A stretch of 64,000 nucleotides of DNA from CAZSLC01 sp964607675 (lineage in GTDB: Bacteria > Bacteroidota > Bacteroidia > Bacteroidales > UBA932): positions 1 to 64,000 of the forward strand of contig CAZSLC010000001.1 of the NCBI GenBank assembly GCA_964607675.1, written 5' to 3'. The translations under genes and the position numbers were made by a program. Under the pieces are notes generated by a model, which saw only the letters and a program-made list of their open reading frames with translations, searched no databases and was not told where the DNA came from. Within the stretch, counting starts at the first letter, position 1. Every line of letters starts with the position of its first letter. Positions 26,364 to 37,188 of this stretch are shown here, piece after piece.

Positions 26364-28670
26364 TCAATTCTCCTTAATCCCATTTACAGGATTTGAACGC
26401 GATGCCTTGAAACTCTTCCAGAAGACAGTAAGCAAGCAGATCATTATACTAAATATACCTGCGGCAATAAAGATCAATGGATTCAGAGCTATACGATAGC
26501 TGTAATTTTCTAACCAGTAGCTCGCAATCAAATACGCTATTGGCGTAGCCAAAATTATTGAAAGAAGCACTGGGATGGCGAATTTCCATAAAAGATATTT
26601 TAGAATTTCTGAATCCGTGCTACCCATTATTTTTCTTAGTGCCACTTCTTTTTTTCGCTGAGTTATAAGGTAAGTAGAGATGGCAGTCATCCCTAATATC
26701 GATAGTAAAATGGCTATTAAAGTGAATATTACGACAATTTTGACAACTCTTAATTCATCAGAAATACCCCATCTTAGAGAATCATTTAGAAAAGTAAAAG
26801 ACTCATTATAATCATGCATATCTTTTTCAAACTTTTCTACTACCGCACTTATAGCTTTTTTAGCATCTGCTCTGTTGCCATTATATTTAACATTAATTTT
26901 AGAAAGGGAGCGACTATCAGTGTCATTAGCTATCTCTATAAGCCAGGCTTTTGGCTCTTGTAAGACACTTTCAGTCTTAAAATCCTTAATAACACCACCT
27001 ATCAGAGTCTCACCTTCGACATATGGAAGGAGTTTTTCATCAATACCTATTCCGAATTCGGCCATTGCTCTTTCTGTCAAATAGACAGTTTTCTTGGTGG
27101 AAGCTACATTATTATCACGCAAGATATTCATCCCGTAGAGCTCTAAAAACGATTTCTCCACCTTTATAGGTCGATACCAGATTTCTTTTCCCTCAGCCAT
27201 TAATCCGCTATAACTCTTGCTGCTGCCTGAAAGAGTGCCGTCTGATAATGCGACACCATCTATACAAGGAAGTTTCAAAAGTTCATCCTTGACGATTTGA
27301 GAGTTACTAACTCCTGAAAACTCACATACATTATTATAATCATAACCCAAAGGGGCAGAAGTGAGAGCCTTTATCTGTAAATAGACCGTAATAGAAACCA
27401 CCATCAGTACTACCGTAATGGCATTTTGAAAACCTATAAAAAGTTTACTTAAATACATTTTGGAGCGGAATTTCAAATTACCCTTAACTATATCTATAGG
27501 TTTATACTTAGATAGATAATAGCTCGGAATCATGCCTGTGATAAGACCAAGTACGACAATAAAAGCTATACTTATAAGGGAAGTTTCCAAAGAAAGGGTG
27601 GCCATAATGTCTACCTTCTTACCTATTAAAAGCGATACATAATCTTGGGAAATATAAGCTATAAAGAGAGCGATAATAAAAGAAACAAAAATAATAGCCG
27701 TGGATTCCAGTATAAGCCTTATCATAACATTCATCCTACCTGCACCAAGCAATCTTCGAGAGGCTGTTTCCTTAGCTCTAAATCCTGTGAGTGCGATACT
27801 CAGATTAATATAATTAGTAACTGCAAAAAACAAAATAACCAGCCCTATGGATATAAGCGTCAATAAAAATTTCTTGCTCCCAGCTTCCATTCCCAGATCC
27901 TGACATTCTGGATCGAAATACAAACTTCTTAAGGGTTTTAAGCTATACCTTCCCAGAATTTCCTTCTCCTTGGATGAAAAAGATTCTAAATTATTAACCT
28001 TGATAAAAGTTTTATAACGCCCCATTCCAGTAGTATAAATCTCCGTAACCCCCTCGACATATTGTATTTCTGAATATCCTAAAAGGGCATTATGTTTATA
28101 TAAAATGATAGACACCGCATTCGGTATTACAGTGTTTTTCAGATTTTCACACACACCACTTACGGTAAAGAGACTTCTTGCTATCTCAAGACTCTTGCCG
28201 ATAGGATTGTCCCCTTTAAACAACTTATCAGCCATATCCTTCGTAATAACACATTTATCTTTAGAATTAAGCACATTCATGGGATCACCAGCTAACAATT
28301 CAAAAGTGAAAAAATCAAAAAAGGAGGAGTCTGTGTACATTATTTGCTCTAAAAATTCTTTCTCCCCATATTTCACCTTCTGAAAATTATTAGAAATAAT
28401 GCATACCTCCTCTATATCTGGCACATTGGTTCTCAAAGAGTGAGTATTATCTATGCAAGAATGCAAGTCTTTCATCTTCTCAGATTTATAATCAGCCCTC
28501 TCTAAAAGAAGATAAATATTATCCTTTTCCTTCTGAAATTTATCAATACTCAGAATCTCATAACAATAACTAAATACAATAATGACGAAAGCAAGAGATA
28601 TAGCCAGGCCGAAAATACTTATAAAAGTATAGTCCTTGTTCTTACATATAAATCTAAAGAATGTCCTCAT
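26364..28670 (-). CDS. FtsX/MacB-type ABC permease (operon B, fourth permease)
   Basis: A 768-residue permease beginning MRTFFRFICKNKDYTFISIFGLAISLAF. It shows the periplasmic 'TDSSFFDFFTFELLAGD' segment, NPIGKSL, three helices, the PIDIVKGNL linker, a second periplasmic domain with 'IDGVALSDGTLSGSSK', and an FtsX domain with KKEVALRKIMGSTDSE, ending NPVNGIKEN. It groups with the 12013 and 21488 permeases: the FxxRxx ETAS/EMA 'GFRAKE' cytoplasmic loop is shared by 26364 and 21488. The first periplasmic domain is a little shorter than in its relatives. It follows the preceding permease by 16 bp. Confidence 0.92.
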   Translation of the reverse strand: MRTFFRFICKNKDYTFISIFGLAISLAFVIIVFSYCYEILSIDKFQKEKDNIYLLLERADYKSEKMKDLHSCIDNTHSLRTNVPDIEEVCIISNNFQKVKYGEKEFLEQIMYTDSSFFDFFTFELLAGDPMNVLNSKDKCVITKDMADKLFKGDNPIGKSLEIARSLFTVSGVCENLKNTVIPNAVSIILYKHNALLGYSEIQYVEGVTEIYTTGMGRYKTFIKVNNLESFSSKEKEILGRYSLKPLRSLYFDPECQDLGMEAGSKKFLLTLISIGLVILFFAVTNYINLSIALTGFRAKETASRRLLGAGRMNVMIRLILESTAIIFVSFIIALFIAYISQDYVSLLIGKKVDIMATLSLETSLISIAFIVVLGLITGMIPSYYLSKYKPIDIVKGNLKFRSKMYLSKLFIGFQNAITVVLMVVSITVYLQIKALTSAPLGYDYNNVCEFSGVSNSQIVKDELLKLPCIDGVALSDGTLSGSSKSYSGLMAEGKEIWYRPIKVEKSFLELYGMNILRDNNVASTKKTVYLTERAMAEFGIGIDEKLLPYVEGETLIGGVIKDFKTESVLQEPKAWLIEIANDTDSRSLSKINVKYNGNRADAKKAISAVVEKFEKDMHDYNESFTFLNDSLRWGISDELRVVKIVVIFTLIAILLSILGMTAISTYLITQRKKEVALRKIMGSTDSEILKYLLWKFAIPVLLSIILATPIAYLIASYWLENYSYRIALNPLIFIAAGIFSIMICLLTVFWKSFKASRSNPVNGIKEN

Positions 28671-28686
28671 AGCACTTTTATTATTA

Positions 28687-31047
28687 TTATTCTCCCTTCA
28701 GCGACTCCACAGGGTTAGCCTGAGACGCTACAAAATTTTGATAAGTGACGGTCATCAATGTTATGAGGGAGACTGCCAATACTGCAAGGAGGAAGACCCA
28801 CCAATAAATCGGAGTGCGAAGAGTAAAGTTCTCCAGCCACCTATATACAATGTACCATGCGATAGGCACTGCCACTAAGGATGATATTCCTATCATTTTT
28901 ATATAATGAGAAGATAATTTATGGAGAATAGCGACACTGCTAGAGCCAAATACCTTCCTAACCCCGATCTCCTTACGTTTATATGTGGTTTCGAAGGTGA
29001 CTAAACCAAAGACTCCGATAACTGAAAGGATGATGGCAATGAAACTGAAAAGCAAAATCATCTTGGATATATTGCGTTCCGCACGATATGCATTTTTGAT
29101 TTGATTATCGTAAGGTTCTACCATACAATTGGAATAAGGATCTATCTTTTTGATGGTTTTCTCCACGAAAGTGATGGCTTCATGGAGTGGGTAGCCAGGA
29201 GCTATGCGTATATATGTGTTATTGTAAACTCCCTTATTGATTTTTGAAAAGGTCAGTTCATCCCCCTGAAAAAGCAGTGCTAAAGGTCCTGGCACTTTTC
29301 TGAAGGTAGTATATTGGAAATCATCGAAGATACCCACTACCTTTCCACCGTTAAAAGTATCTCCAGGAGAAACGTCCATCTCCTCCTGCGCTTTTTTATT
29401 TAATAGATAGACCCAGCTATTCCCCTCCAAATCTACCTCTGTCATATTCCTACCCTCGATTATTTTTAGCCCCAAAGTCTTAGGGAGATTTCCCTCGAAC
29501 GTAATGCAGTCATAATTATAATCTGTCCCTTTAAAAGTGGTACCCCACCGAGGGATATTGTCATCGCAAGAAACCTTGCTCAGGGTGAAAGCGATATCGA
29601 GGATGTTCTCATTGCTTTTAAGCATAGTAATTAACTGCCCCTTATGTGAACCATTAAATTCCGCACTTAGAATATTCTCTGTTTCATACCCATAATCTCT
29701 TTTGACGAGAAATCTGTTTTGCAGGGTCATAAATGCGGAGACGCTAAGTAGCACGATGGATGCCGTAAACTGAAGTGCCAGTAGTGCAGAACGAAGCTTC
29801 CGTCCCTTCGGAGAGAGTCCAAAACTCCCCTTTAGCACCAGCGCAGGGGCGAAGGAGGTTAGGTAGAAAGAGGGGTATAGCCCTGCCACCACCCCAGTAA
29901 TTATACTTATTCCGCCTACGGCAATAATCAAGCCAATATGCTCTCCCAGCTCCATCTCGGCAGCTATCAGTTCCGAAATGAAAGTTCCTTTCGAAAGATA
30001 AACTATAAATAAGGAAAGTAAAAATCCTGTAAAAGAAGTGAGACCTGCCTCAGAAATAAGCAGAGTGCGTAGTTTTTCATTGGTCGAACCAAGTACCTTC
30101 TTGGTGTTGATGCTCTTTATCCTCATAGGAGCCAGCGCAGTACTGAAATTCACAAAATTAATCGCAGCTATAATCAATATAAGGAAAGCGATACATATAA
30201 GAAGATAAGTATTAGTCTTAGAGCCTTTTTCTCCGAAATCATATTTTACATTTTCCGAGAAATATGTATCCACAATGGGATTCAGAGCTAATATATCATT
30301 TATCACTTTCAGTGCTTCCTCCTTGGTGTTTCCAAAAAATAGTCTCTGATCATCAGTAAGCTCCATGGCTTTACGTGGTATATCTCCAGCAGCATCTGGA
30401 TTCTTCAGCTTTATGAATACATTATAATTTTGAGCACCAGCGTTATTCTTATCTACCTTATCATCAAGTCCTTGATAGATTATATTTTTAGGAGTCACAT
30501 TTTTTGGGAAATCCTTGTACACTCCACCAATGGTGTAAATGGCTGACTGTTCATCTTTCAGTATCTTGCCAACAGGGGAAGTATTGGGAAAAAATGCATC
30601 GGCAAGAGACTTGGGAATAAATAAAGTCATCGGCACTTTTAGAGCCTTGATATCACCCTCTATCATATCAAAAGAAAATACCTGAGTATATTCAGGAGCC
30701 ACTTGGATTACATTTTCTAAGATATGTGTAGTCTCTTCGCCTCCATCCTCTATGCTAAAATTACCTTTTGTATGTATGGGAAAAGACTCAGCGATAGCTT
30801 CAACCTCTGTGACCTGTCTTAATGCATCTACCGCAGGCCTGGAATGTACAGCTATCGTCTGTCCACTCATACTCAACTCTAGTCGATACACCCTCTCATG
30901 ATCCTTTATGCCTTTATTATAGTTGATTTCATACTCTACCTGCATCATGATAACTATAAACGAGGCGAATGCCAAGCTAAGTCCTATAAGATTAAGAGAA
31001 GAAGCAACTTTAAATCTACGTACTATATGAAAAAGATTTCTAAACAT
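28687..31047 (-). CDS. FtsX/MacB-type ABC permease (operon B, third permease)
   Basis: A 786-residue permease. The first helix lies in VASSLNLIGLSLAFASFIVI. The first periplasmic domain includes 'VFSFDMIEGD' and 'NTSPVGKILKDE', and the linker ALVLKGSFGLSPKGRKLRS replaces the PIDIVKG form of its neighbours. The FtsX domain has KRKEIGVRKVFGSSSVA and the structure ends NPVESLKGE. This version is the closest in the set to the common ~790-residue 'FtsX-like permease' of Bacteroidota. It begins 19 bp after the stop of the preceding permease. Confidence 0.92.
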   Translation of the reverse strand: MFRNLFHIVRRFKVASSLNLIGLSLAFASFIVIMMQVEYEINYNKGIKDHERVYRLELSMSGQTIAVHSRPAVDALRQVTEVEAIAESFPIHTKGNFSIEDGGEETTHILENVIQVAPEYTQVFSFDMIEGDIKALKVPMTLFIPKSLADAFFPNTSPVGKILKDEQSAIYTIGGVYKDFPKNVTPKNIIYQGLDDKVDKNNAGAQNYNVFIKLKNPDAAGDIPRKAMELTDDQRLFFGNTKEEALKVINDILALNPIVDTYFSENVKYDFGEKGSKTNTYLLICIAFLILIIAAINFVNFSTALAPMRIKSINTKKVLGSTNEKLRTLLISEAGLTSFTGFLLSLFIVYLSKGTFISELIAAEMELGEHIGLIIAVGGISIITGVVAGLYPSFYLTSFAPALVLKGSFGLSPKGRKLRSALLALQFTASIVLLSVSAFMTLQNRFLVKRDYGYETENILSAEFNGSHKGQLITMLKSNENILDIAFTLSKVSCDDNIPRWGTTFKGTDYNYDCITFEGNLPKTLGLKIIEGRNMTEVDLEGNSWVYLLNKKAQEEMDVSPGDTFNGGKVVGIFDDFQYTTFRKVPGPLALLFQGDELTFSKINKGVYNNTYIRIAPGYPLHEAITFVEKTIKKIDPYSNCMVEPYDNQIKNAYRAERNISKMILLFSFIAIILSVIGVFGLVTFETTYKRKEIGVRKVFGSSSVAILHKLSSHYIKMIGISSLVAVPIAWYIVYRWLENFTLRTPIYWWVFLLAVLAVSLITLMTVTYQNFVASQANPVESLKGE

Positions 31048-31066
31048 TTTAATTTTAATTTATATT

Positions 31067-33505
31067 TTACTTAATTACCACAGCTGGGTTTTCCTTTGCT
31101 GCCTTATAGGTCTGCCACCCAAGTGTCAACATAGAAACCAAAGCGGTAATTAGTACAGAGAGTGCAAAGATCCACCATGAAATAGGTGCCCTGACAATAA
31201 AAGATGAAGTGTATTGCGTTATCGCAATATAGGAAATGGGGAGTGCTATGAGAGCTGATATTCCCAAAATAATGAGATATTTTCCAAGAAGAAGTGGAAG
31301 AATGTTTCCAACAGTGGCTCCATTTACCTTTCGTAAGGCAATCTCACGCCGACGCTGTTGGACATCAAAATAAGATAGACCGAAAAGCCCCATTGATGAG
31401 ATAAAAATGGCTATAATGGCGAAGATAGTATATGTTGTGGCAGTGCGCTTTTCCGTGGAATATCTACTATATAAAGTTTCCTTGAGGGTGCTGTAGCGAA
31501 GTTCTGCCCCAGAGGTATGTTGAAGTATTGTTTCTACTAAACTGATTATTTCCTTCTCTTTTCCAGGTTGATAACGAATCGAAAGATGACCTTTAAGGGA
31601 GGGGTTGTTATAGTAAATAATAACTGGGACAGCAGGGCTTGAAAGTTTATCAGGACGAATATCTTTGATAATTCCTGATATAGTGTATTTTCTATCATCT
31701 TCCTCCCCGATACCATACCACATAGGACTCTGTGATTCGATAATTTTATCTCTCCAATTGCCATTGATTTCCAAAAGTTTAAGGGCAGACTCACTGACCA
31801 CTAATTTCCCAGACTTCCAACGATTTTCAGCAACACAGTCAAACTTTTCAAAAAAATCTCCTTCAATTAGCTCCAACCCATAAACGTCTTTATAATCTTC
31901 ATTAGACTCTAACATGAAAAATGACCTATAACTTTCATTGCCCTCTGCTCTGAAATCGAATTGCCAATACTCTTTTTCAGACATCAAAATGGGATTGCCA
32001 AAGCAATAAGAAATGATATATGGAGAAGAGTTAAGGGCGTTTTCAACATATTGAATATTATTTTTCATTTCTTCGATACTTTCTGTGCGAGCTTCACTAT
32101 TAAATGCAGACATATTACTATTTTGGGCAATAGGGTTGAATACTAAAACATTATTTGTGTCAAATCCTAAATCTGCATTAGTCATAGTTCTGAATTGAGC
32201 AATAAAATATAGTGCTGCTACTAACATCAGTATCGTCATCACATTTTGAGCAACTACAAAGATGTATCTTATGGAGCGTCCATTAACCACAGTTCCAACC
32301 TCTTTCATAGTATTAATAGGAATACTCTTGCGGAATTTTACATAAGGAATGAGAGATGTTATCAGAGGCAACACCAATAGAATAATGATTAACAAGCTTA
32401 TGTCGAAAGTCCATATATGATTAATATCTATTGATAAATACTTGTGAGACAATGGTATGGCAAGTTCGAGAAAGAGATATCCTATAATGGTAGAGAGAGA
32501 TATGGTGATTAAATTCTCAATGTAAAATTGAAAAAAAACAGTTCTCTTTGAGGCACCAAAAATCTTTTTTACCCCTAGTTCTTTTCCTCTCTTTAATGTA
32601 ATAACAGATGAGAGATTGACAAAATTAAATAATCCTATGATTAATACTATTATTGCAGCCAATGTAAGTATCCTAATATTACTTAAATCACCATTGTAAA
32701 ATTTATTCCCTTCATTATATTTTTTAGCTAAGTAGAGTCCCTTAAAAGGTACTACAGCATATTTTAAATCGTTTGTAAAATACTCATACTCTTTAGGTTG
32801 TGACAATTTGCTATTCAATGATTCTATCACTTCTTGATCCACGGAGTTAAGATACAAAAAATTAACACCCAATTTTCTATTAGAAAACTCTACCCCATAT
32901 ATGCCAATTATAACATCAAACCGCAGCATAGATATTTCTGCTGGATCTTTCATTATTCCGACGATTTCAATATCCTGATTATTAAATTTAAGTATTTTAC
33001 CGATTGGATTGCTCCCTTTGAATACTTTATTGGCGAAGCCTTCTCTTATTACTGCTGACTTAGGTGATTTTAGCATAGTTTCCTTATTCCCAACCTTAAT
33101 AGGATAATCGAACATGTCAAAAAATGTGGAATCTACACACAATGTCTCTGCAAATGCTTTTATTTTTGCCCCTTCATTTTCAAAAGTGATCTCTTCCTGA
33201 GTGTTTATGACAAGACAACTTTTATCTATTTCAGGGAGGTTATCTAATGAAAATTGACTACCATTTTTCAGTGATCCTTGATATATTTCAGCCAATACTG
33301 TTTTATTGTACCCAGCAGTGGGAAGTTGTGTTATGGCGTAAATTCTATCTATTTTACTATGAAAAAAATCGGCTGTAATCTCACGATGAACATACATTGC
33401 AAAAAATATCACACAGGCAAGTGATAGCCCAAAACCAAACACATTAATTGCATTATATAGTTTAAATCCCCTGAAATAAGATAAAGTTTGAGTCAATTTT
33501 TTCAT
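31067..33505 (-). CDS. FtsX/MacB-type ABC permease (operon B, second permease)
   Basis: The longest permease of operon B (812 residues). It starts MKKLTQTLSYFRGFKLYNAINV, with the first helix in FGFGLSLACVIFFAMYV. Its second periplasmic domain (about residues 450-670) is enlarged, containing SRxxTESIEEMKNNIQYVENAL-like helices and 'CFGNPILMSEKEYW'. The FtsX domain has RRREIALRKVNGATVGN and it ends NPAVVIK. The extra periplasmic helices suggest a specialised contact with the adaptor or substrate (inference). It follows the first permease by 28 bp. Confidence 0.91.
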   Translation of the reverse strand: MKKLTQTLSYFRGFKLYNAINVFGFGLSLACVIFFAMYVHREITADFFHSKIDRIYAITQLPTAGYNKTVLAEIYQGSLKNGSQFSLDNLPEIDKSCLVINTQEEITFENEGAKIKAFAETLCVDSTFFDMFDYPIKVGNKETMLKSPKSAVIREGFANKVFKGSNPIGKILKFNNQDIEIVGIMKDPAEISMLRFDVIIGIYGVEFSNRKLGVNFLYLNSVDQEVIESLNSKLSQPKEYEYFTNDLKYAVVPFKGLYLAKKYNEGNKFYNGDLSNIRILTLAAIIVLIIGLFNFVNLSSVITLKRGKELGVKKIFGASKRTVFFQFYIENLITISLSTIIGYLFLELAIPLSHKYLSIDINHIWTFDISLLIIILLVLPLITSLIPYVKFRKSIPINTMKEVGTVVNGRSIRYIFVVAQNVMTILMLVAALYFIAQFRTMTNADLGFDTNNVLVFNPIAQNSNMSAFNSEARTESIEEMKNNIQYVENALNSSPYIISYCFGNPILMSEKEYWQFDFRAEGNESYRSFFMLESNEDYKDVYGLELIEGDFFEKFDCVAENRWKSGKLVVSESALKLLEINGNWRDKIIESQSPMWYGIGEEDDRKYTISGIIKDIRPDKLSSPAVPVIIYYNNPSLKGHLSIRYQPGKEKEIISLVETILQHTSGAELRYSTLKETLYSRYSTEKRTATTYTIFAIIAIFISSMGLFGLSYFDVQQRRREIALRKVNGATVGNILPLLLGKYLIILGISALIALPISYIAITQYTSSFIVRAPISWWIFALSVLITALVSMLTLGWQTYKAAKENPAVVIK

Positions 33506-33533
33506 ATCATTGAATTATTTATTTAACTTTCAT

Positions 33534-35912
33534 TTACTCTCTTCCTATAGATTTAATAGGATTGTCTCGAGAGATCTTAAATGCCCTAATAAATACTACA
33601 AACAGTATTATAAACATAAGCCCAAGTGCAGAAAGGATAAATATCCAAGGAGAAAGGGGTATTTTCTCTGAAAACTGCTCCAGCCATTTGGATGCTATTA
33701 AATATGATACTAAACATCCTGCAATAATGCTCGGAATTGATATGTAAAGCATGTTTTTTGAGAAAAGCTCATAAATCTCCGAAGGTACTGCTCCGTTTAC
33801 CTTTCGTATTGCTATTTCACGGCTACGACGGAGAATCTCATCATTGGTATAACCGATAAGCCCTATTAGGGCAATAATAAGTGTGATAATTCCCCCCACA
33901 AGGACAGAATCCCTCACCTGCTGAGCACTTTTGTACAATGATCGCACCTCCTCCGCATAAGAAACCACTGAAATACTCTTATTAGGAATATTCTTCTCCA
34001 CTACCTGCTGCACCATAGATGTACTCCCCGAATCGAAGTTTTTCAGCTTAACCAAAACAATCCCTGCATATTTATCATTCATAAACATTATGCTCGGACG
34101 GATATCTGGGTTAGCTATCGATCCTATCTTAATATCGTTATATACACCTGATATTGTATAATAATCGGTTTTACTCTGACTGTGTTCTGATATAACTATC
34201 TGTTTTCCAACTGCCCCTTCACTCCAGTCGGTATAGTTATTCATTTTCTCTACGAAAGATTTGCTGACAATCACATCATTCGGCAATTTGGGCTCATTGC
34301 CCTCTACCATTTTTATTTCCATCATCTTCCAATAACCCTCGCTGTATCCATAAAGATCGGCGATGTTGAAAAGTTCTCTTTCATCCCCTGGCAGATAGAT
34401 GTTGTTTCCACTTGCATACCATATAGGTATTGAATATTCCGCCGTTTCTACAGCTTCCACCTGAGGAAGAGCTTTCAATTCAGCTATTGCTCCACGTACA
34501 TTTTCGATTTTTGCACCATTTACGCTGCTAATCAGAACATTCTCATAATTGTATCCTGGATCATCGTTTGCCATCATATTGTATTGTCTTACTATCACAA
34601 TTAGTAGGGAAATAAGGATGGCAGATGCTATAATCTGCACCGAAAGCAATACGAGTTTCCATTTCCTCTTAGTCTCCTTATACCCTCTGAATACAGAAGA
34701 TACTGGGACTTTTTCAAAAATATAAGAGGGGACAAAACCAGAAATAACGAACACAACGATACAAAGCGCAGCAATAATAGCAAGAGCCTGCACAGAAAAT
34801 ACAGAAGTAAAAGATGCCCCTATGAGTTCCTCTATTTTCCCCCTGAATGCGAGAATAAGCATTATAGCCACCACCAGTGAAACAACGATATTGACCAATG
34901 CCTCCATATACATTATTCCTCGGATGTTATTGCCAGCAGCACCATAGCATTTGCGTATAGCCACTTCCTTTCCTTTCGAAATCAAGGTAGAAATAACAAT
35001 AAGGATATAATTCATCAGAGCGGTGGAAATCAAGATGAAAGCTATCAGAGAGAGAACAATATTCATGTTTTTAACATTTGCATCACCAGAATGGATCTCG
35101 TTAAAAGGTTTCAATTTATACCCGAGATTTAATCCAGATTCCTTAAAATCATCCAAAGGCTGATTATCCTCCTGCATCTTTCTTATGGCTGAAGCAGTCT
35201 CCGCCCCGTATGGGTCCATAATTGGAGTTACTTTCACATAAGCTCTGTATCTATCATTGCCCACCCAATTGTTTCTGCTCCTCTCTGAATAGGTCTCCAT
35301 TGAAATATAAATATCATATTTAACTACAGAATTGTCGGGAATATCCTCAAATACTGCATCTATGACAATGGGTGCATCCAAAATTCCGTCACGAAAGATG
35401 GTTTTTCCTATTACCGTTGCCACCCCGCCGAGTTTTTCAGCAGTACTTCTGTTTATTGCACAATGCCATGGTTGAGAGAGGGCCTTTACAAGATCGCCTG
35501 CAAGCAATGGTCTGGGAAATATTTTGAAATAATTGGTATCGGCGCATATCATTGAAGCTGAATATTTCTTCATATCTTCAGTATAAATTGCTTCTTCTCC
35601 TACTCCTAACCATGTAATGCGAGTAGCAGACTCAATCCCAGGGACATAGTTCTGAAAACCAGGGGCTATGGCTCCGCTCACCTGATTAAACTCCTTTTGA
35701 TCTTTTTTCCCTTCAGCCCCCCTCTCGATTGTAGAGGCAATCACATAAATCCTGTCATTGTCTGGATAGAAATTCTCAAAAGAGGTCTCAAAATAGACCT
35801 TGGAGATAAGGACAATCCCTACTGCGAGTCCCAGTCCCAAGGAGAGCACTTTAATAACATTTTTATTCCCTTTGTGAAAAAAATTTCTAACTGCTAATAA
35901 AAGAGTTTTCAT
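33534..35912 (-). CDS. FtsX/MacB-type ABC permease (operon B, first permease)
   Basis: A 792-residue permease directly after the adaptor gene (12 bp). Layout: helix 1 at ~22-42 (VLSLGLGLAVGIVLISKVY), a periplasmic domain with 'CADTNYFKIFPRPLLAGD', three helices, linker VPVSSVFRGYKETKRKW, a fifth helix, a second periplasmic domain ending in 'NKSISVVSYAEEVRSLYKSA', then the FtsX domain with RSREIAIRKVNGAVPSE, ending NPIKSIGRE. It resembles the first permease of operon A (14361-16688). Being first after tolC and hlyD, it may be the core permease of the tripartite assembly (inference). Confidence 0.92.
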   Translation of the reverse strand: MKTLLLAVRNFFHKGNKNVIKVLSLGLGLAVGIVLISKVYFETSFENFYPDNDRIYVIASTIERGAEGKKDQKEFNQVSGAIAPGFQNYVPGIESATRITWLGVGEEAIYTEDMKKYSASMICADTNYFKIFPRPLLAGDLVKALSQPWHCAINRSTAEKLGGVATVIGKTIFRDGILDAPIVIDAVFEDIPDNSVVKYDIYISMETYSERSRNNWVGNDRYRAYVKVTPIMDPYGAETASAIRKMQEDNQPLDDFKESGLNLGYKLKPFNEIHSGDANVKNMNIVLSLIAFILISTALMNYILIVISTLISKGKEVAIRKCYGAAGNNIRGIMYMEALVNIVVSLVVAIMLILAFRGKIEELIGASFTSVFSVQALAIIAALCIVVFVISGFVPSYIFEKVPVSSVFRGYKETKRKWKLVLLSVQIIASAILISLLIVIVRQYNMMANDDPGYNYENVLISSVNGAKIENVRGAIAELKALPQVEAVETAEYSIPIWYASGNNIYLPGDERELFNIADLYGYSEGYWKMMEIKMVEGNEPKLPNDVIVSKSFVEKMNNYTDWSEGAVGKQIVISEHSQSKTDYYTISGVYNDIKIGSIANPDIRPSIMFMNDKYAGIVLVKLKNFDSGSTSMVQQVVEKNIPNKSISVVSYAEEVRSLYKSAQQVRDSVLVGGIITLIIALIGLIGYTNDEILRRSREIAIRKVNGAVPSEIYELFSKNMLYISIPSIIAGCLVSYLIASKWLEQFSEKIPLSPWIFILSALGLMFIILFVVFIRAFKISRDNPIKSIGRE

Positions 35913-35924
35913 TATTCTTTATTA

Positions 35925-37172
35925 TTAAAATACTAATATCTCATTGTCTCCGAAGTTCTCATAGCTCGATACGACTACTTTTTCTCCAGGTTCTAACCCT
36001 TCAAGCACTTCGTAGTACTGAGGGTTCTGACGACCGATACGAATTTTGCGTTTAAATGCCTTTGATCCATCTGGGCTAAGGACGAATATCCAAGTGCCCC
36101 CTGTTTTTTGGTAGAATGCCCCTCTGGGAATGATTAGAGATTCTGTTGATTGCCCAAGTTGGAGGTTGATGTAGTATGTCTGTCCTGTCCTAATATTTTC
36201 AGGGCGTTCCCCTATAAATTTGAAATCTGTTTTAAATTGTCCGTTTTTTACATCTGGAAACACTTTTCTCACCTCAAGGGGAAATTCTGCACCTTGTCTC
36301 TCAAAAGAGGCAGAGAGGCCTGAACGAACCCTGTCTATGTAGTGTTCATCAATCAACGCTTCTACTTTGAAATCTGACAGATCATTTATTTCTCCTATAT
36401 TGGCTCCTGAGTTAATACTTTGTCCTAAAACGATGTTGAGGGTCCCCAATTGTCCATCGATGGGTGATTTGACATTTAAGTTGTCAACCCTTTGGCGGGC
36501 GAGAACCATGCTGCGACGCATATTCTTTAAGCTCTCTTCCATGTTATTTATTTGTGCCGTACGGAAGATAGAGTCTTGTTGCTGGCGAGCGATAACAAGT
36601 TCTCTGTTTCTCTTCGCAAAATCATAATCTTCTTTTGCTTGAAGATATTCCTCTTTGGCAACCAAATTTTCACTGTAAAGCCTCTTGTATTGGTTGTATC
36701 TTCTCGATTTTCTTGCAATGTCAACATCCAATTGAAGTCTATCCTTTTCCAATGATAGCTTTTGTTGCTCCATTGTGATCTGGGTATTACGATGAATATT
36801 CTCTTTCTCTGCGAGGGATGCTTCTGTCTCAAGGATTTGAAGATTGAGTTGAGAGTTGCTCAATTTTAGTAATACTTCTCCTTTTTTAACCATTGCACCC
36901 TCCTCTACGAGCCTTTCCTCTACCACACCACCTTCGAGAGGGGTGAGTTGGATTGTAGTGATAGGTTGCACTTGTCCACTGATTCTTACAAAATCATTAA
37001 ACTCTCCGTTTTTCACCTCTCCAGTGATAATTGAACGTGAGTCAACTCTTAGAGTAGCTTGGTGATTTCCAAATATCATCCAGAGTATGAAAGCTATTAA
37101 CAATGCCCCTCCAGCGATGTAGGGGATATGCCTCTTTTGAATCCCTTTTTTCTTTTCGATAATTCTGTCCAT
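35925..37172 (-). CDS. HlyD/MacA-type periplasmic adaptor of a tripartite exporter
   Basis: A 415-residue membrane-fusion protein: short cytoplasmic N-terminus, one membrane anchor (YIAGGALLIAFILWMIFG, ~19-36), a biotinyl-lipoyl half (LTPLEGGVVEERLVEEGAMVKKGEVLLKL), a long coiled-coil hairpin (~105-225, rich in Glu, Gln and Arg), the second lipoyl half (NLNVKSPIDGQLGTLNIVLGQSI) and a beta-barrel ending in GLEPGEKVVVSSYE. It would link the inner-membrane FtsX-type permeases to the TolC-like channel. It sits between tolC (16-bp gap) and six permease genes (12-bp gap), all on one strand. Confidence 0.95.
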   Translation of the reverse strand: MDRIIEKKKGIQKRHIPYIAGGALLIAFILWMIFGNHQATLRVDSRSIITGEVKNGEFNDFVRISGQVQPITTIQLTPLEGGVVEERLVEEGAMVKKGEVLLKLSNSQLNLQILETEASLAEKENIHRNTQITMEQQKLSLEKDRLQLDVDIARKSRRYNQYKRLYSENLVAKEEYLQAKEDYDFAKRNRELVIARQQQDSIFRTAQINNMEESLKNMRRSMVLARQRVDNLNVKSPIDGQLGTLNIVLGQSINSGANIGEINDLSDFKVEALIDEHYIDRVRSGLSASFERQGAEFPLEVRKVFPDVKNGQFKTDFKFIGERPENIRTGQTYYINLQLGQSTESLIIPRGAFYQKTGGTWIFVLSPDGSKAFKRKIRIGRQNPQYYEVLEGLEPGEKVVVSSYENFGDNEILVF

Positions 37173-37188
37173 TATTATATTTTTTTAA